A stretch of 50,694 nt of DNA, from assembly GCA_035534435.1 (NCBI GenBank), contig DATLRX010000110.1, positions 1 through 50,694 of the forward strand, read 5' to 3'. This DNA is from Palsa-851 sp035534435 (GTDB lineage Bacteria; Chloroflexota; Dormibacteria; Aeolococcales; Aeolococcaceae). Within the stretch, counting starts at the first letter, position 1; every line of letters begins with the position of its first letter. The notes below the pieces were generated by a model, which was given only the letters and a program-made list of their open reading frames with translations, did no database searches and was not told the DNA's origin. Shown in pieces: positions 9,124 through 16,102 of the stretch. The position numbers and the translations under genes are program-made.

Positions 9124-9600
9124 CTATTCGGTGCGCGCGCGCGAGGCTCGCGGTGATGACCCGAGTGCCTCGCTCAGGCGCTCCATGGCGCGGACGACAT
9201 CGGCACGATCACGGTCGCTGAGCAGCGTTCCGAAGGTGGACCCCAGCAGCGCGTGGTGTGTCCGCCGGGCTCGACGGACGAGCGCCTCCCCTGCCCGGGT
9301 GATGACCGCAAACGACGAGCGCGCGTCGTCGGGGTCGGGCTCGCGCATCACGAGGCCGGCCGCGCTCATGCGGTCGAGCAGCTTGGAGACGCCGGACGGC
9401 GACAGCCAGACGTGCGTCGCGAGGTCGCCGAGACCGAGGCGCCCGCCGGCGAGATCGAGTTGGGCGAGCACGTCGTAGCGTGCCATCGTGAGCCCGTGCT
9501 CACGGTGCATGGCCGCCTCGATGAAGTCCCAGTACCGGCCGTACGTGCGCACCAGCGCCATCCAGGCCGGCATCCAGCTGTCGGGATCGGCTGCCTCCAT
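9124..9600 (-). CDS. MarR-family transcriptional regulator
   Basis: 158 residues. The winged helix is seen as HGLTMARYDVLAQLDLAGG, then LGDLATHVWLSPSGVSKLLDRMSAAGLVMREPDPDDARSS split over recognition helix and wing, the standard MarR layout. It is divergent from a VOC-family gene and two similar palindromes lie between them, so it probably represses both. ATG 9600 is preferred over the upstream ATG at 9663 because TATGCT lies six bases before it, with TTGGCA 18 bases further upstream. A Trp-rich N-terminus (DSWMPAWM, GRYWDF) could help bind an aromatic ligand; that is a guess. Confidence 0.87.
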   Translation of the reverse strand: MEAADPDSWMPAWMALVRTYGRYWDFIEAAMHREHGLTMARYDVLAQLDLAGGRLGLGDLATHVWLSPSGVSKLLDRMSAAGLVMREPDPDDARSSFAVITRAGEALVRRARRTHHALLGSTFGTLLSDRDRADVVRAMERLSEALGSSPRASRARTE

Positions 9601-9606
9601 GCCGGC

Positions 9607-9668
9607 AGCATATCGCACATATACTTGACATGCCAAATATCGCCCTGCTACGGTATTTGACATATCAA
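9607..9668. promoter_or_regulatory. Divergent marR/VOC promoter region with two operator palindromes
   Basis: Forward promoter: TTGACA (9625-9630), 18 bases, TACGGT (9649-9654). Reverse promoter: TTGGCA (complement of 9631-9636), 18 bases, TATGCT (complement of 9607-9612), six bases before the marR ATG. Operator 1 TTGACATGCCAA (9625-9636) covers both -35 boxes; operator 2 TTGACATATCAA (9657-9668) covers the expected forward start point. Each is symmetric at 10 of 12 positions, and they match each other at 10 of 12. This layout fits simultaneous repression of both genes. Confidence 0.7.
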
Positions 9669-9686
9669 CTAACGGAGGGCCCCAGG

Positions 9687-10058
9687 ATGCTGAACACCTC
9701 GATGGTCGTGGCCACGCTGCCGGTGACGGATCTCGATCGCGGAAGAGCCTTCTACGGGGAGACGCTCGGGCTCACGTTCCTCTGGGACAACCCCGCCTCG
9801 GTTCGCTTCGGCTGCGGCGAAGCGACACAGCTCTCCATCTTCAGGCGCGGGCCGAGCCTCGCTGACCACACGCTCGCCCATTTCGAAGTCACGGACATCG
9901 AGGCGATCGTTCACGGGCTCGAGGAGCGCGGCGTCGTCTTCATCGACTACGCCGAGGGCCCGCTGCAGACGACCGGGCACATCGCCCAGCTCGGTCCCGC
10001 CCGAGTCGCCTGGTTCCGCGACCCGGACGGGAATATCCTCGGCCTTCGCCAGGCCTAG
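9687..10058 (+). CDS. VOC (glyoxalase/bleomycin-resistance) family protein
   Basis: 123 residues, the usual length of one two-module VOC domain. It starts VVATLPVTDLDRGRAFYGETLGL, the typical beta-alpha entry of the fold, and ends FRDPDGNILGL with the metal-ligand Glu position replaced by the usual DPDGN turn and Leu. Metal dependence is therefore uncertain. Members isomerise methylglyoxal adducts, open aromatic rings or sequester antibiotics. GGAGG ends about eight bases before ATG 9687. Probably controlled by the divergent MarR regulator. Confidence 0.85.
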   Translation: MLNTSMVVATLPVTDLDRGRAFYGETLGLTFLWDNPASVRFGCGEATQLSIFRRGPSLADHTLAHFEVTDIEAIVHGLEERGVVFIDYAEGPLQTTGHIAQLGPARVAWFRDPDGNILGLRQA

Positions 10059-10067
10059 CAGCCCGGG

Positions 10068-10838
10068 TCAGTCGACGCGGCGGATCACCGCGGCGGCCGC
10101 GGTGGCGCCGCCGTCGACGAACCAGACAGCCGTCTCCGAGCGATCGCCGGCGATCGCGAGCTCGAGATCGGAGGTCAGGTCGAGGGGACGCCGGTGCTCC
10201 AGAACGCCTCGCAAACGCCCGCCGATGGCGGCGCCGTGCGGGCCGGTCCCCAGCGCGCTCTCGATCGCCGCCCAGTACACGGCGTTGTTCGCGTGACCGA
10301 GGGTGTCGAGATCGGAGACTCGGATGGGCCACCGAACCCGAATCGCGCCGACGGCGGGCTCGGGTACGAGCTCGAGCCTGGCCGACACGATTCTTCCGAG
10401 GCCGGAAGCCGCGTACAGATGGTCGAAGGTGGCCGGAAGGCGCGCCGGGCGTGATGTCGCCTGGTTGATCAGCACCCAGATGCTCTCCGCCTCCACGTGG
10501 CCGCCCGCATCGCCTGCTATCGACGTGCGGCGGGCGGCCCAGTGCGATCCGGAGCCGCTCGCCCACGTGGAGAGCGACGCGGATCGATCAGCGCCGAACT
10601 GGCGCTCCACGTCGATCACGGTGCGCCGGACGACCCATGTGAGCAATTCCTCCTCGGCTCCGGCGTCCACGACGTCGTCGGAAGCGACGTCCTGCATGTA
10701 CCGCGCCATGGCATCGAGACGCAGACGGCCGTCAACCGCCACGTCGGCGAGCCGGATCGTGCGTTGCGAGCGAAAGATGCGGCCGGCGCCGGGCTTGGGG
10801 ACCAGCGGCGATTCCAGGAGAGACGAGGCACCGGCCAT
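10068..10838 (-). CDS. Acyl-ACP thioesterase-family protein (double hotdog)
   Basis: 256 residues with two hotdog halves: the first from FRSQRTIRLADVAVDGRLRLDAM to about residue 140, the second around IRVSDLDTLGHANNAVYW, which holds the Asp-x-x-x-x-GHANN catalytic pattern. This matches the FatA-like bacterial acyl-ACP thioesterases that release fatty acids from the carrier protein. The start ATG 10838 (MAGASSLL) is preceded by CACAAT eight bases upstream; the open frame continues to 10919 but overlaps the leader of the divergent cold-shock gene. Converges on the VOC gene with a 9-base gap. Confidence 0.78.
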   Translation of the reverse strand: MAGASSLLESPLVPKPGAGRIFRSQRTIRLADVAVDGRLRLDAMARYMQDVASDDVVDAGAEEELLTWVVRRTVIDVERQFGADRSASLSTWASGSGSHWAARRTSIAGDAGGHVEAESIWVLINQATSRPARLPATFDHLYAASGLGRIVSARLELVPEPAVGAIRVRWPIRVSDLDTLGHANNAVYWAAIESALGTGPHGAAIGGRLRGVLEHRRPLDLTSDLELAIAGDRSETAVWFVDGGATAAAAVIRRVD

Positions 10839-10862
10839 GTGCTCGGATTGTGAACGGAAGGT

Positions 10863-10889
10863 TTGTCGACTCGGACGATGGGGTAGGAT
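10863..10889 (+). promoter_or_regulatory. Candidate promoter of the cold-shock gene
   Basis: TTGTCG (10863-10868) and TAGGAT (10884-10889) are separated by 15 bases (16 if TTTGTC is used). Transcription would start near 10896 and give a leader of about 100 bases that contains the 15-bp hairpin. Confidence 0.4.
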
Positions 10890-10933
10890 GTGCGTATCGC
10901 CCCGGTTCACGGGGTGCATCGCTCGTGGTCGTC

Positions 10934-10985
10934 ATTCCTTCTCGAACGGACGCGCTGCGTCTGTAACTTGCGTTCGAGAAGGAAT
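10934..10985 (+). promoter_or_regulatory. Perfect 15-bp hairpin in the leader of the cold-shock gene
   Basis: ATTCCTTCTCGAACG (10934-10948) and its exact reverse complement CGTTCGAGAAGGAAT (10971-10985) enclose a 22-base loop. The stem ends one base before the Shine-Dalgarno GGAGAG (10987-10992) of the csp gene, so folding could control ribosome access or mRNA life. No T tract follows, so it is not a typical terminator. A DNA operator is the alternative. Confidence 0.7.
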
Positions 10986-10998
10986 TGGAGAGACCAGA

Positions 10999-11199
10999 GT
11001 GACTGGTACCGTCAAGAAGGTCGTCGCCGATCGCGGCTTCGGCTTCATTTCCGCAGAGGATGGACAGGAGTATTTCTTCCATCGCAGCGGCGTCGACAGT
11101 TCGTTGAACTTCGACACACTGGCCGCCGACGAGCGTGTGAGCTTTGAAGTGGAGCGCAGCGACAAGGGGCCCCGCGCCGCCCAGGTTCGGGCCGCCTAA
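10999..11199 (+). CDS. csp: Cold-shock domain protein (CspA family)
   Basis: 66 residues, the classic length. RNP1 is RGFGFIS and RNP2 is YFFHRSGV; the protein starts TGTVKKVVADRGFGF, as in most CspA proteins, which bind single-stranded RNA/DNA and melt RNA structure in the cytoplasm. GTG 10999 is chosen because GGAGAG ends six bases before it; the frame is open far upstream but without protein character. The leader has a perfect 15-bp inverted repeat, suggesting post-transcriptional control. Confidence 0.93.
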   Translation: MTGTVKKVVADRGFGFISAEDGQEYFFHRSGVDSSLNFDTLAADERVSFEVERSDKGPRAAQVRAA

Positions 11200-11232
11200 G
11201 TCGCCGCCTGAGGGTGTGCAGTCATCGCCGAG

Positions 11233-11251
11233 AGGTGCTGGCTGCGCACCT
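11233..11251 (+). terminator. Weak stem-loop after csp
   Basis: AGGTGC (11233-11238) pairs with GCACCT (11246-11251) around a 7-base loop, 33 bases after the csp stop. The stem is short and lacks a T tract, so it is only a possible terminator. Confidence 0.25.
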
Positions 11252-11289
11252 TCACCATTCCGCAAGGGTGCTCGCCGTACCCTACGACC

Positions 11290-11586
11290 ATGCCCCGTTA
11301 CTCGCAGCTCGACTCGGCTCGCCGGCGCAGAGACCTGGGCCTTGCTCGTGCCAAGAAGATCACCGTCTACGCCGGAGCCGGCGCGGCCGGCCTGACGGCG
11401 GTCATCGCGCTCGTCGCCGCGACGACCGCCCCCGGGCGCTCCCTCGCGACGGCCCCTGCGTCAACGCAGGCGAATTCCCCGGGGAATCCGTCGACCGGCG
11501 TCACCTCTCCGGATATCGCACAGCCCGGCCAGCTGCCGCTCCCGGGTAACGGCGGGATCCCCATCGCGGTGTCCGGCGGGTCCTGA
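11290..11586 (+). CDS. Small membrane-anchored protein with Pro/Gly/Ser-rich tail
   Basis: 98 residues: a basic cytoplasmic N-terminus (ARRRRDLGLARAKK), one membrane helix at about 24-45, and a low-complexity outer tail rich in Pro, Gly, Ser and Thr with no Cys or His. I do not recognise a domain. It is the first gene of the electron-transfer operon, 13 bases before the cytochrome-like gene, so it may be an accessory or assembly partner. TACCCT ends six bases before ATG 11290 and there is no Shine-Dalgarno sequence, so the operon mRNA probably starts at or next to this codon. Confidence 0.72.
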   Translation: MPRYSQLDSARRRRDLGLARAKKITVYAGAGAAGLTAVIALVAATTAPGRSLATAPASTQANSPGNPSTGVTSPDIAQPGQLPLPGNGGIPIAVSGGS

Positions 11587-11599
11587 TCCCGTCAGTTCT

Positions 11600-12625
11600 G
11601 TGATCGCCGCAGCGTTGGGGCCGACACCGATGTGGTACGCCACGCGTGCGAGCGGGTACACCTCCCTGCTGCTCCTGAGCGCGACGGTCGCCATCGGTCT
11701 CCTGACGTCCACGCGCACGAGCACGCGCGAATGGCCGAGGTTCGTCGTGCAGTCCGTTCATCGAGACCTGTCGCTGCTCGTCGTGTTCTTCCTCCTCGTG
11801 CACATCGTCACGTCCGTGCTCGACCCGTTTGCGAAGCTCTCGGTGATCGACGCCGTGGTTCCCTTCATCGCCTCGTACCGCCCCTTGTGGCTCGGCCTCG
11901 GCGTGGTGAGCATCGAGCTGTTGATCGCGATCATCGCGACGAGCCTGGTCCGCCAGCGCTTGAGCTGGCGCACGTGGCGGATCGTGCACCTGCTCGCATA
12001 CATGAGCTGGCCGATCGCGGTCGTCCACGGCATCGGCACCGGGAGCGACACGAAAGCGGTGTGGGCGCTCCTGCTGGTGACCGTCTGCGTGCTGGTCGTC
12101 GTCGGGGCTCTCGTCTGGCGTTTGAGCCAGATCGGCCCCCGCTTCAGAGCCCTGGGGTGGGCCGGCATCGCGACCGGGGTGGCGGGGACGGTTGCACTGA
12201 TCGCCTGGATGGCGATCGGTCCACTGCAGCCGGGATGGGCGAAGGCGGCGGGGACCCCTGCCGACCTGCTTGCCGGCTCCACGACCCGCACGACGAACTC
12301 CACACCGGCACCGGTCCAGGGGCTCACGGTCGGGATCGATGATGCCGTGCAGGGAGAGCTGGCGCAATCTCAGACGAGCGTGACGGCCACCATGGTCGAC
12401 ACGCGCGACAGGTCGCTCACCGTCATTGTCGTCGCGAATGCCGACGGATCGGGCCGCCTCTCGGTGTCGCGCGCCGGGACGTCGCTCTGCGTCGCGCCGG
12501 CCTCGATCGGCACGAGTGTGGTCACGGCGAACTGCGGCGCTGTCGTCGTCAGCCTGCAACTGTCGACCAACGGAGCCGGGATCAGCGGCACGATGACGAC
12601 GAGCCGCGCTTCGGTGACGCCGTGA
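11600..12625 (+). CDS. Ferric-reductase-like transmembrane haem b protein with outer C-terminal domain
   Basis: 341 residues from GTG 11600. The first 210 contain about six helices. His54 and His68 (HX13H) and His130 and His143 (HX12H) match the two-haem pattern of the ferric reductase/NADPH oxidase membrane domain. The FAD and NAD(P)H domains of those enzymes are missing; instead residues 215-341 form a Thr/Ser-rich, probably outer beta domain with a Cys pair. Electrons must come from another protein, and the next two genes encode an NADH-type flavoprotein and a ferredoxin. Its stop overlaps the next start (TGATG). The final acceptor is unknown. Confidence 0.82.
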   Translation: MIAAALGPTPMWYATRASGYTSLLLLSATVAIGLLTSTRTSTREWPRFVVQSVHRDLSLLVVFFLLVHIVTSVLDPFAKLSVIDAVVPFIASYRPLWLGLGVVSIELLIAIIATSLVRQRLSWRTWRIVHLLAYMSWPIAVVHGIGTGSDTKAVWALLLVTVCVLVVVGALVWRLSQIGPRFRALGWAGIATGVAGTVALIAWMAIGPLQPGWAKAAGTPADLLAGSTTRTTNSTPAPVQGLTVGIDDAVQGELAQSQTSVTATMVDTRDRSLTVIVVANADGSGRLSVSRAGTSLCVAPASIGTSVVTANCGAVVVSLQLSTNGAGISGTMTTSRASVTP

Positions 12626-13896
12626 TGCCCGCGATCACCGCCACGGAACGATTGCTCCCGGACTCGGGCGCTCCCGAGAATCTGGACGCGCACATCAGCA
12701 CGTTCGGACCGCGTCCCTTCGTCGATCCGCCCACGCTGCTCCGGGCGCTCGACGAGAGCGGGCTTCGCGGGCGTGGAGGCGCGGCGTTCCCAACCGCGAC
12801 CAAGTGGCGCGCTGTGAGGGACCACGTCAACGGCGCGGGCTCGGTCGTGATCGCGAATGCCGCCGAGCGCGAGCCCGCAAGTGACAAGGATCGAACGCTG
12901 TTGCTGCTCCGGCCGCATCTGGTGCTCGACGGCCTCGAGCACGCCGCCGAGACACTCGGAGCCAGGCGCGCCATCGTCTACACGTCCCGTGCGGATGACG
13001 ATGTGCGCCGCACGCTGCAGGTCGCCATCACCGAACGCCGTCGCAGTGTCGATGCGCAGGTGTTCATCGAGGTCGTGACGGGTCCGAATCGCTACGTCGC
13101 AGGCGAGGAGACGGCGCTCATCGCCCGCATCTCAGGGCGGCTCGCGAAGCCGCGCGTGGTGCCGCCGCGCCCGTATGCCTACGGGGTCGACGGCAGACCG
13201 ACCCTCGTCCAGAACGTGGAGACACTGGCGCACGCCGCGCTGATCGCGCGTCATGGAGCGAGTTGGTTCCGTTCGGTGGGCACCCGGAGCACGCCCGGAA
13301 CAGCCCTGATCTCGATGACCGGTGCGGTGGCATCCCCCGGGGTCTTCGAGGCCGATGCGACGGCGACCGTCGCGGACCTTGCCGAACGCGCAGGTGGCGT
13401 GATCGGCGAACCCGGCGCCGTGCTGATCGGCGGCTACTCCGGCCGTTGGGTCCCCGCCGCCACGATCATGGATCTTCCGATCGACGCGGACGCGCTCCGG
13501 TCCGCAGGTGCCTCGATAGGCGCCGGCGTGATCGCGATCCTCCCGGTGAACGCTTGTGGGATCGTCGAGACCGACCGCGTGCTGACCTACCTCGCGTCCG
13601 AGACGGCCCGGCAGTGCGGCCCGTGCCACGTCGGTCTGCCTGCGCTTGCCGACACCTTTCATCGTGTGGCCACCGGTCGAGCGCGACCGGCGGGGCTCGA
13701 CACACTGACGCGATGGTCGGGCGACGTGCTCGGCCGCGGCGCGTGCCAGCACCCCGACGGAGCGGCGCGCTTCCTCATCAGCGCGCTGCAGGTCTTCGGA
13801 TCGGACCTGCGTCACCATCTTCGCAACGGTGCGTGCCGGTACAGCGGCGAGCCTCCGTTGCTTCCCATTCCCGAAACCGAGGACGGATGGTGGTGA
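12625..13896 (+). CDS. NuoF-like NADH/FMN/Fe-S oxidoreductase subunit
   Basis: 423 residues. NuoF/HoxF motifs are present: GRGGAAFPTATKW (FMN/NADH glycine loop), NAAEREPASDKDR, YVAGEETALI and GRPTLVQNVET, then an SLBB-like region and the iron-sulfur end. The N3 cluster motif is altered: Ala328 stands where the first Cys of ESCGxCxxC should be, leaving Cys331, Cys334 and the distant Cys374. NADH oxidation with transfer to the ferredoxin encoded next is the likely role. ATG 12625 overlaps the upstream stop as TGATG; GTG 12622 is the alternative. The 3' end overlaps the ferredoxin start. Confidence 0.86.
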   Translation: MPAITATERLLPDSGAPENLDAHISTFGPRPFVDPPTLLRALDESGLRGRGGAAFPTATKWRAVRDHVNGAGSVVIANAAEREPASDKDRTLLLLRPHLVLDGLEHAAETLGARRAIVYTSRADDDVRRTLQVAITERRRSVDAQVFIEVVTGPNRYVAGEETALIARISGRLAKPRVVPPRPYAYGVDGRPTLVQNVETLAHAALIARHGASWFRSVGTRSTPGTALISMTGAVASPGVFEADATATVADLAERAGGVIGEPGAVLIGGYSGRWVPAATIMDLPIDADALRSAGASIGAGVIAILPVNACGIVETDRVLTYLASETARQCGPCHVGLPALADTFHRVATGRARPAGLDTLTRWSGDVLGRGACQHPDGAARFLISALQVFGSDLRHHLRNGACRYSGEPPLLPIPETEDGWW

Positions 13897-14132
13897 GGCA
13901 CCGCCTGCGCGTTGATCCGATCAAATGCAAGGCGCACGGCATGTGCGACGAGCTCATCCCCGAGCGCATCCGGATGGACGACTGGGGTTACCCGGTCATC
14001 GACCCGCGAGTCCTGTCCCCCGACCTAGTCGACCACGCCCGGCGAGCCGTCGCCGCGTGCCCTCGGGGCGCGCTGACCATCGCCCCGGTCGGTGAATCTG
14101 GCGCGCGAGCCGTGCCAGACGACCCCGACTGA
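13893..14132 (+). CDS. Small [3Fe-4S]/[4Fe-4S] ferredoxin with His in the cluster motif
   Basis: 79 residues. The cluster motif is Cys12-KA-His15-GM-Cys18 and the last ligand Cys56-Pro, the CxxXxxC...CP pattern of P450-type ferredoxins in which His replaces the second Cys, normally giving a 3Fe-4S cluster. It starts VDPIKCKAHGMC and keeps the acidic helix typical of the group. GTG 13893 overlaps the NuoF-like stop (GTGA) and GAGGA ends nine bases before it; ATG 13887 is in frame but only three bases from GAGGA. It likely shuttles electrons from the NuoF-like protein to the membrane haem protein. The last 108 bases overlap the convergent histidine kinase gene. Confidence 0.85.
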   Translation: MRHRLRVDPIKCKAHGMCDELIPERIRMDDWGYPVIDPRVLSPDLVDHARRAVAACPRGALTIAPVGESGARAVPDDPD

Positions 14133-15302
14133 CGCTCCGCCTTCGGGCATGTCGTCGATCTCCCAGCGCCCACGGGTCGCGCCGACGATCGCGTTCGCGA
14201 TGGCGAGACCGAGCCCGGCGCCGTCTCCCTCGCTCGTCGCGCGGTGAAACCGGTCGAAAACGCGCTCGCGCCGATCTTTTGGAAAACCTGGGCCGGTGTC
14301 CGCGACCAGGAGGCGCACGCGCTGGCGGTCGCGCGTCACGGCAACCGTGACGCGACCTCCCCGCGGCGTGTAGCGACACGCGTTGTCGAGCAGGACGCCG
14401 ACGAGACGATCGATGTACTCGGCCGGAGCGTCCACGAGCGCGGGGTCGGTGGGATCCGAGAGGTTGTCGAGACGGATCCCCTGCCGGTCCGCGATCGTCA
14501 CGAACCGGTGCACGCCCACATCGACAGCGGTTGCGATGTCGACGGCCTCCGCGGCCGGGTCGGGAGGCATCGAGTCGAATCGCGACAGCCAGAGCAGATC
14601 CTCGACGATCGTGCGCATGCGGCGTGTCTCCGCGGCGACGCGCTCGATGGTCTCCACGCCCGTATCCCCGGGGCGCACATTCGCGAGCGCGAGCGAGGTC
14701 TCGGCCTCGATGACGGCAAGCGGCGTGCGCAGCTCGTGCGACGCGTCGGCGGTGAACTCGAGCTGCCGGCGCCGGACGCGCTCGATCGGCCCGGCCGCGT
14801 GCCTCCCGACGAAGAACGCGCCACCGAACACAAGGACCAGGAGGATCGGGCCGATCACCGCCTCGGTGACGAGCAGCGTCGTGAATGAGCTCGACTCGGC
14901 GGCGAGGCTGATCGCGCCGATCAGCCGCCCGCCCTGGAACGAGGCTCCGTCAACCAGCACTTCGCCGCCGGCGAGCGGCATCTCCGTGGGCGCCGTCGCG
15001 GCCCGCGCGCGCGCCGGCAGCGCCGGAGCACCGGGTGTCGCCTGGACGACGTGCCCGGCATCGTCGAGCCGCCAGACGAGAAGCGGATCATCGAGGTCCG
15101 GCTCATCAAGCGCGCGACCGCCCGATCCAGGGATCAGCTGAAGCAATTCCGCTGACAGGCGCTTCTCAGCGGACGATCGCAGCGCATGCACGACCACGAC
15201 GTCAACTGCGACGCACAGCACGAGGATCAGCCCGGCGACGACGGCTGTCGCGATGACCGCGGTGCGCACGGCATGGCGCGCGAAACCTGCGCTGACGCTC
15301 AT
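14025..15302 (-). CDS. Sensor histidine kinase (HisKA/HATPase)
   Basis: 425 residues. One helix at about 12-35, an outer sensor of some 100 residues, a second helix near 140-165, then the H-box SHELRTPLAVIEAE, N-box LLDNACRYTP, G1 ADTGPGFP and G2 GAGLGLAIANAIV. No full HAMP domain is evident between helix 2 and the H-box. ATG 15302 overlaps the stop of the response regulator gene (ATGA). The basic C-terminal 35 residues run 108 bases into the end of the ferredoxin gene on the other strand, an unusually long convergent overlap. The stimulus is unknown. Confidence 0.9.
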   Translation of the reverse strand: MSVSAGFARHAVRTAVIATAVVAGLILVLCVAVDVVVVHALRSSAEKRLSAELLQLIPGSGGRALDEPDLDDPLLVWRLDDAGHVVQATPGAPALPARARAATAPTEMPLAGGEVLVDGASFQGGRLIGAISLAAESSSFTTLLVTEAVIGPILLVLVFGGAFFVGRHAAGPIERVRRRQLEFTADASHELRTPLAVIEAETSLALANVRPGDTGVETIERVAAETRRMRTIVEDLLWLSRFDSMPPDPAAEAVDIATAVDVGVHRFVTIADRQGIRLDNLSDPTDPALVDAPAEYIDRLVGVLLDNACRYTPRGGRVTVAVTRDRQRVRLLVADTGPGFPKDRRERVFDRFHRATSEGDGAGLGLAIANAIVGATRGRWEIDDMPEGGASVGVVWHGSRARFTDRGDGQRAPRARGDGSPGVVD

Positions 15303-15967
15303 CGCTCCACCAGCCGGTACCCGACACGGCGGACGGCCTCGATGCGGACCCCGGCCTCGACGAGCTTGGCGCGCACTCGCGCGATATGGACATCGATGTT
15401 GTTCGACCCGATCGCATCGAGCGAATCGGGCCACGCGTGATTGGCGATCGCGTCGCGGCGAACGACCGCCGGGCTCCGCCGGGCGAGAACTTCGACGAGC
15501 GCGTACTCGGTCGGCGTCAATGCGATGGGCCGTCCGTTCACGAACGCTGAGCCTGCCGCTGGATCGATGATCAGCGCACCGATGCGCAGCTGCACGCCGA
15601 GCGTCGCCACAGGCCGCCGGAGCAGGGCGCGCAGCCGTGCAAGCAACTCCTCGAAGTCGAATGGTTTGACGAGGTAGTCGTCGCACCCGGCATCGAGACC
15701 TCTGATCCGGTCGGGAGGCGTATCGCGCGCGGTGAGCATCAACACCGGCACCGCAACACCTCGCGCGCGGAGCGACGTCACAACGTCGATCCCGTCTCGT
15801 CCGGGCATGCGCCAATCGATGACTGCGACGTCATATTCATCGCGTGTGAGGGATGCATACGCGTCATCGCCGCCTGACACCGCGTCCACCGCATACCCCG
15901 CCTGACTCAGGCCCCGCGTGAGCACCTCGCGGAGCGTGGCGTCATCCTCGGCAACGAGCAGGCGCAT
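15299..15967 (-). CDS. OmpR/PhoB-family response regulator
   Basis: 222 residues. Receiver domain: acidic pair EDD at 7-9, phospho-acceptor Asp in AVIDWRMPGRDG, Thr in LMLTARD and Lys in YLVKPF. The DNA-binding winged helix follows, with LTPTEYALVEVLARR and the recognition region NIDVHIARVRAKL ending RRVGYRLVE. First gene of a two-gene operon with the kinase, coupled by ATGA. The adjacent electron-transfer operon is a possible target, on position alone. Confidence 0.93.
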   Translation of the reverse strand: MRLLVAEDDATLREVLTRGLSQAGYAVDAVSGGDDAYASLTRDEYDVAVIDWRMPGRDGIDVVTSLRARGVAVPVLMLTARDTPPDRIRGLDAGCDDYLVKPFDFEELLARLRALLRRPVATLGVQLRIGALIIDPAAGSAFVNGRPIALTPTEYALVEVLARRSPAVVRRDAIANHAWPDSLDAIGSNNIDVHIARVRAKLVEAGVRIEAVRRVGYRLVER

Positions 15968-16072
15968 CGAGCGACATCATCGCAGGCACGACCGGAATAC
16001 CCATGCCACGCAGCGTACTCTCACCGATGGGCGTTCACCGTTCCGCAAGGAACCTCAGGGTAGGCTGCACTG

Positions 16073-16102
16073 GTGACATACGTCCGCGCGTCCGCATCGT
16101 GA
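16073..16102 (+). other. Possible 9-codon leader ORF overlapping the next gene
   Basis: GTG 16073 opens MTYVRASAS and its TGA (16100-16102) overlaps GTG 16099 of the membrane protein. TAGGCT (16061-16066) ends six bases before GTG 16073, the spacing of a leaderless start. It could couple translation, or be chance. Confidence 0.25.

Noticed and set aside
15303..15815. Upstream extension of the histidine kinase frame
   Set aside because: Lies within the response regulator gene in another frame; ATG 15302 with ATGA overlap is the normal start.
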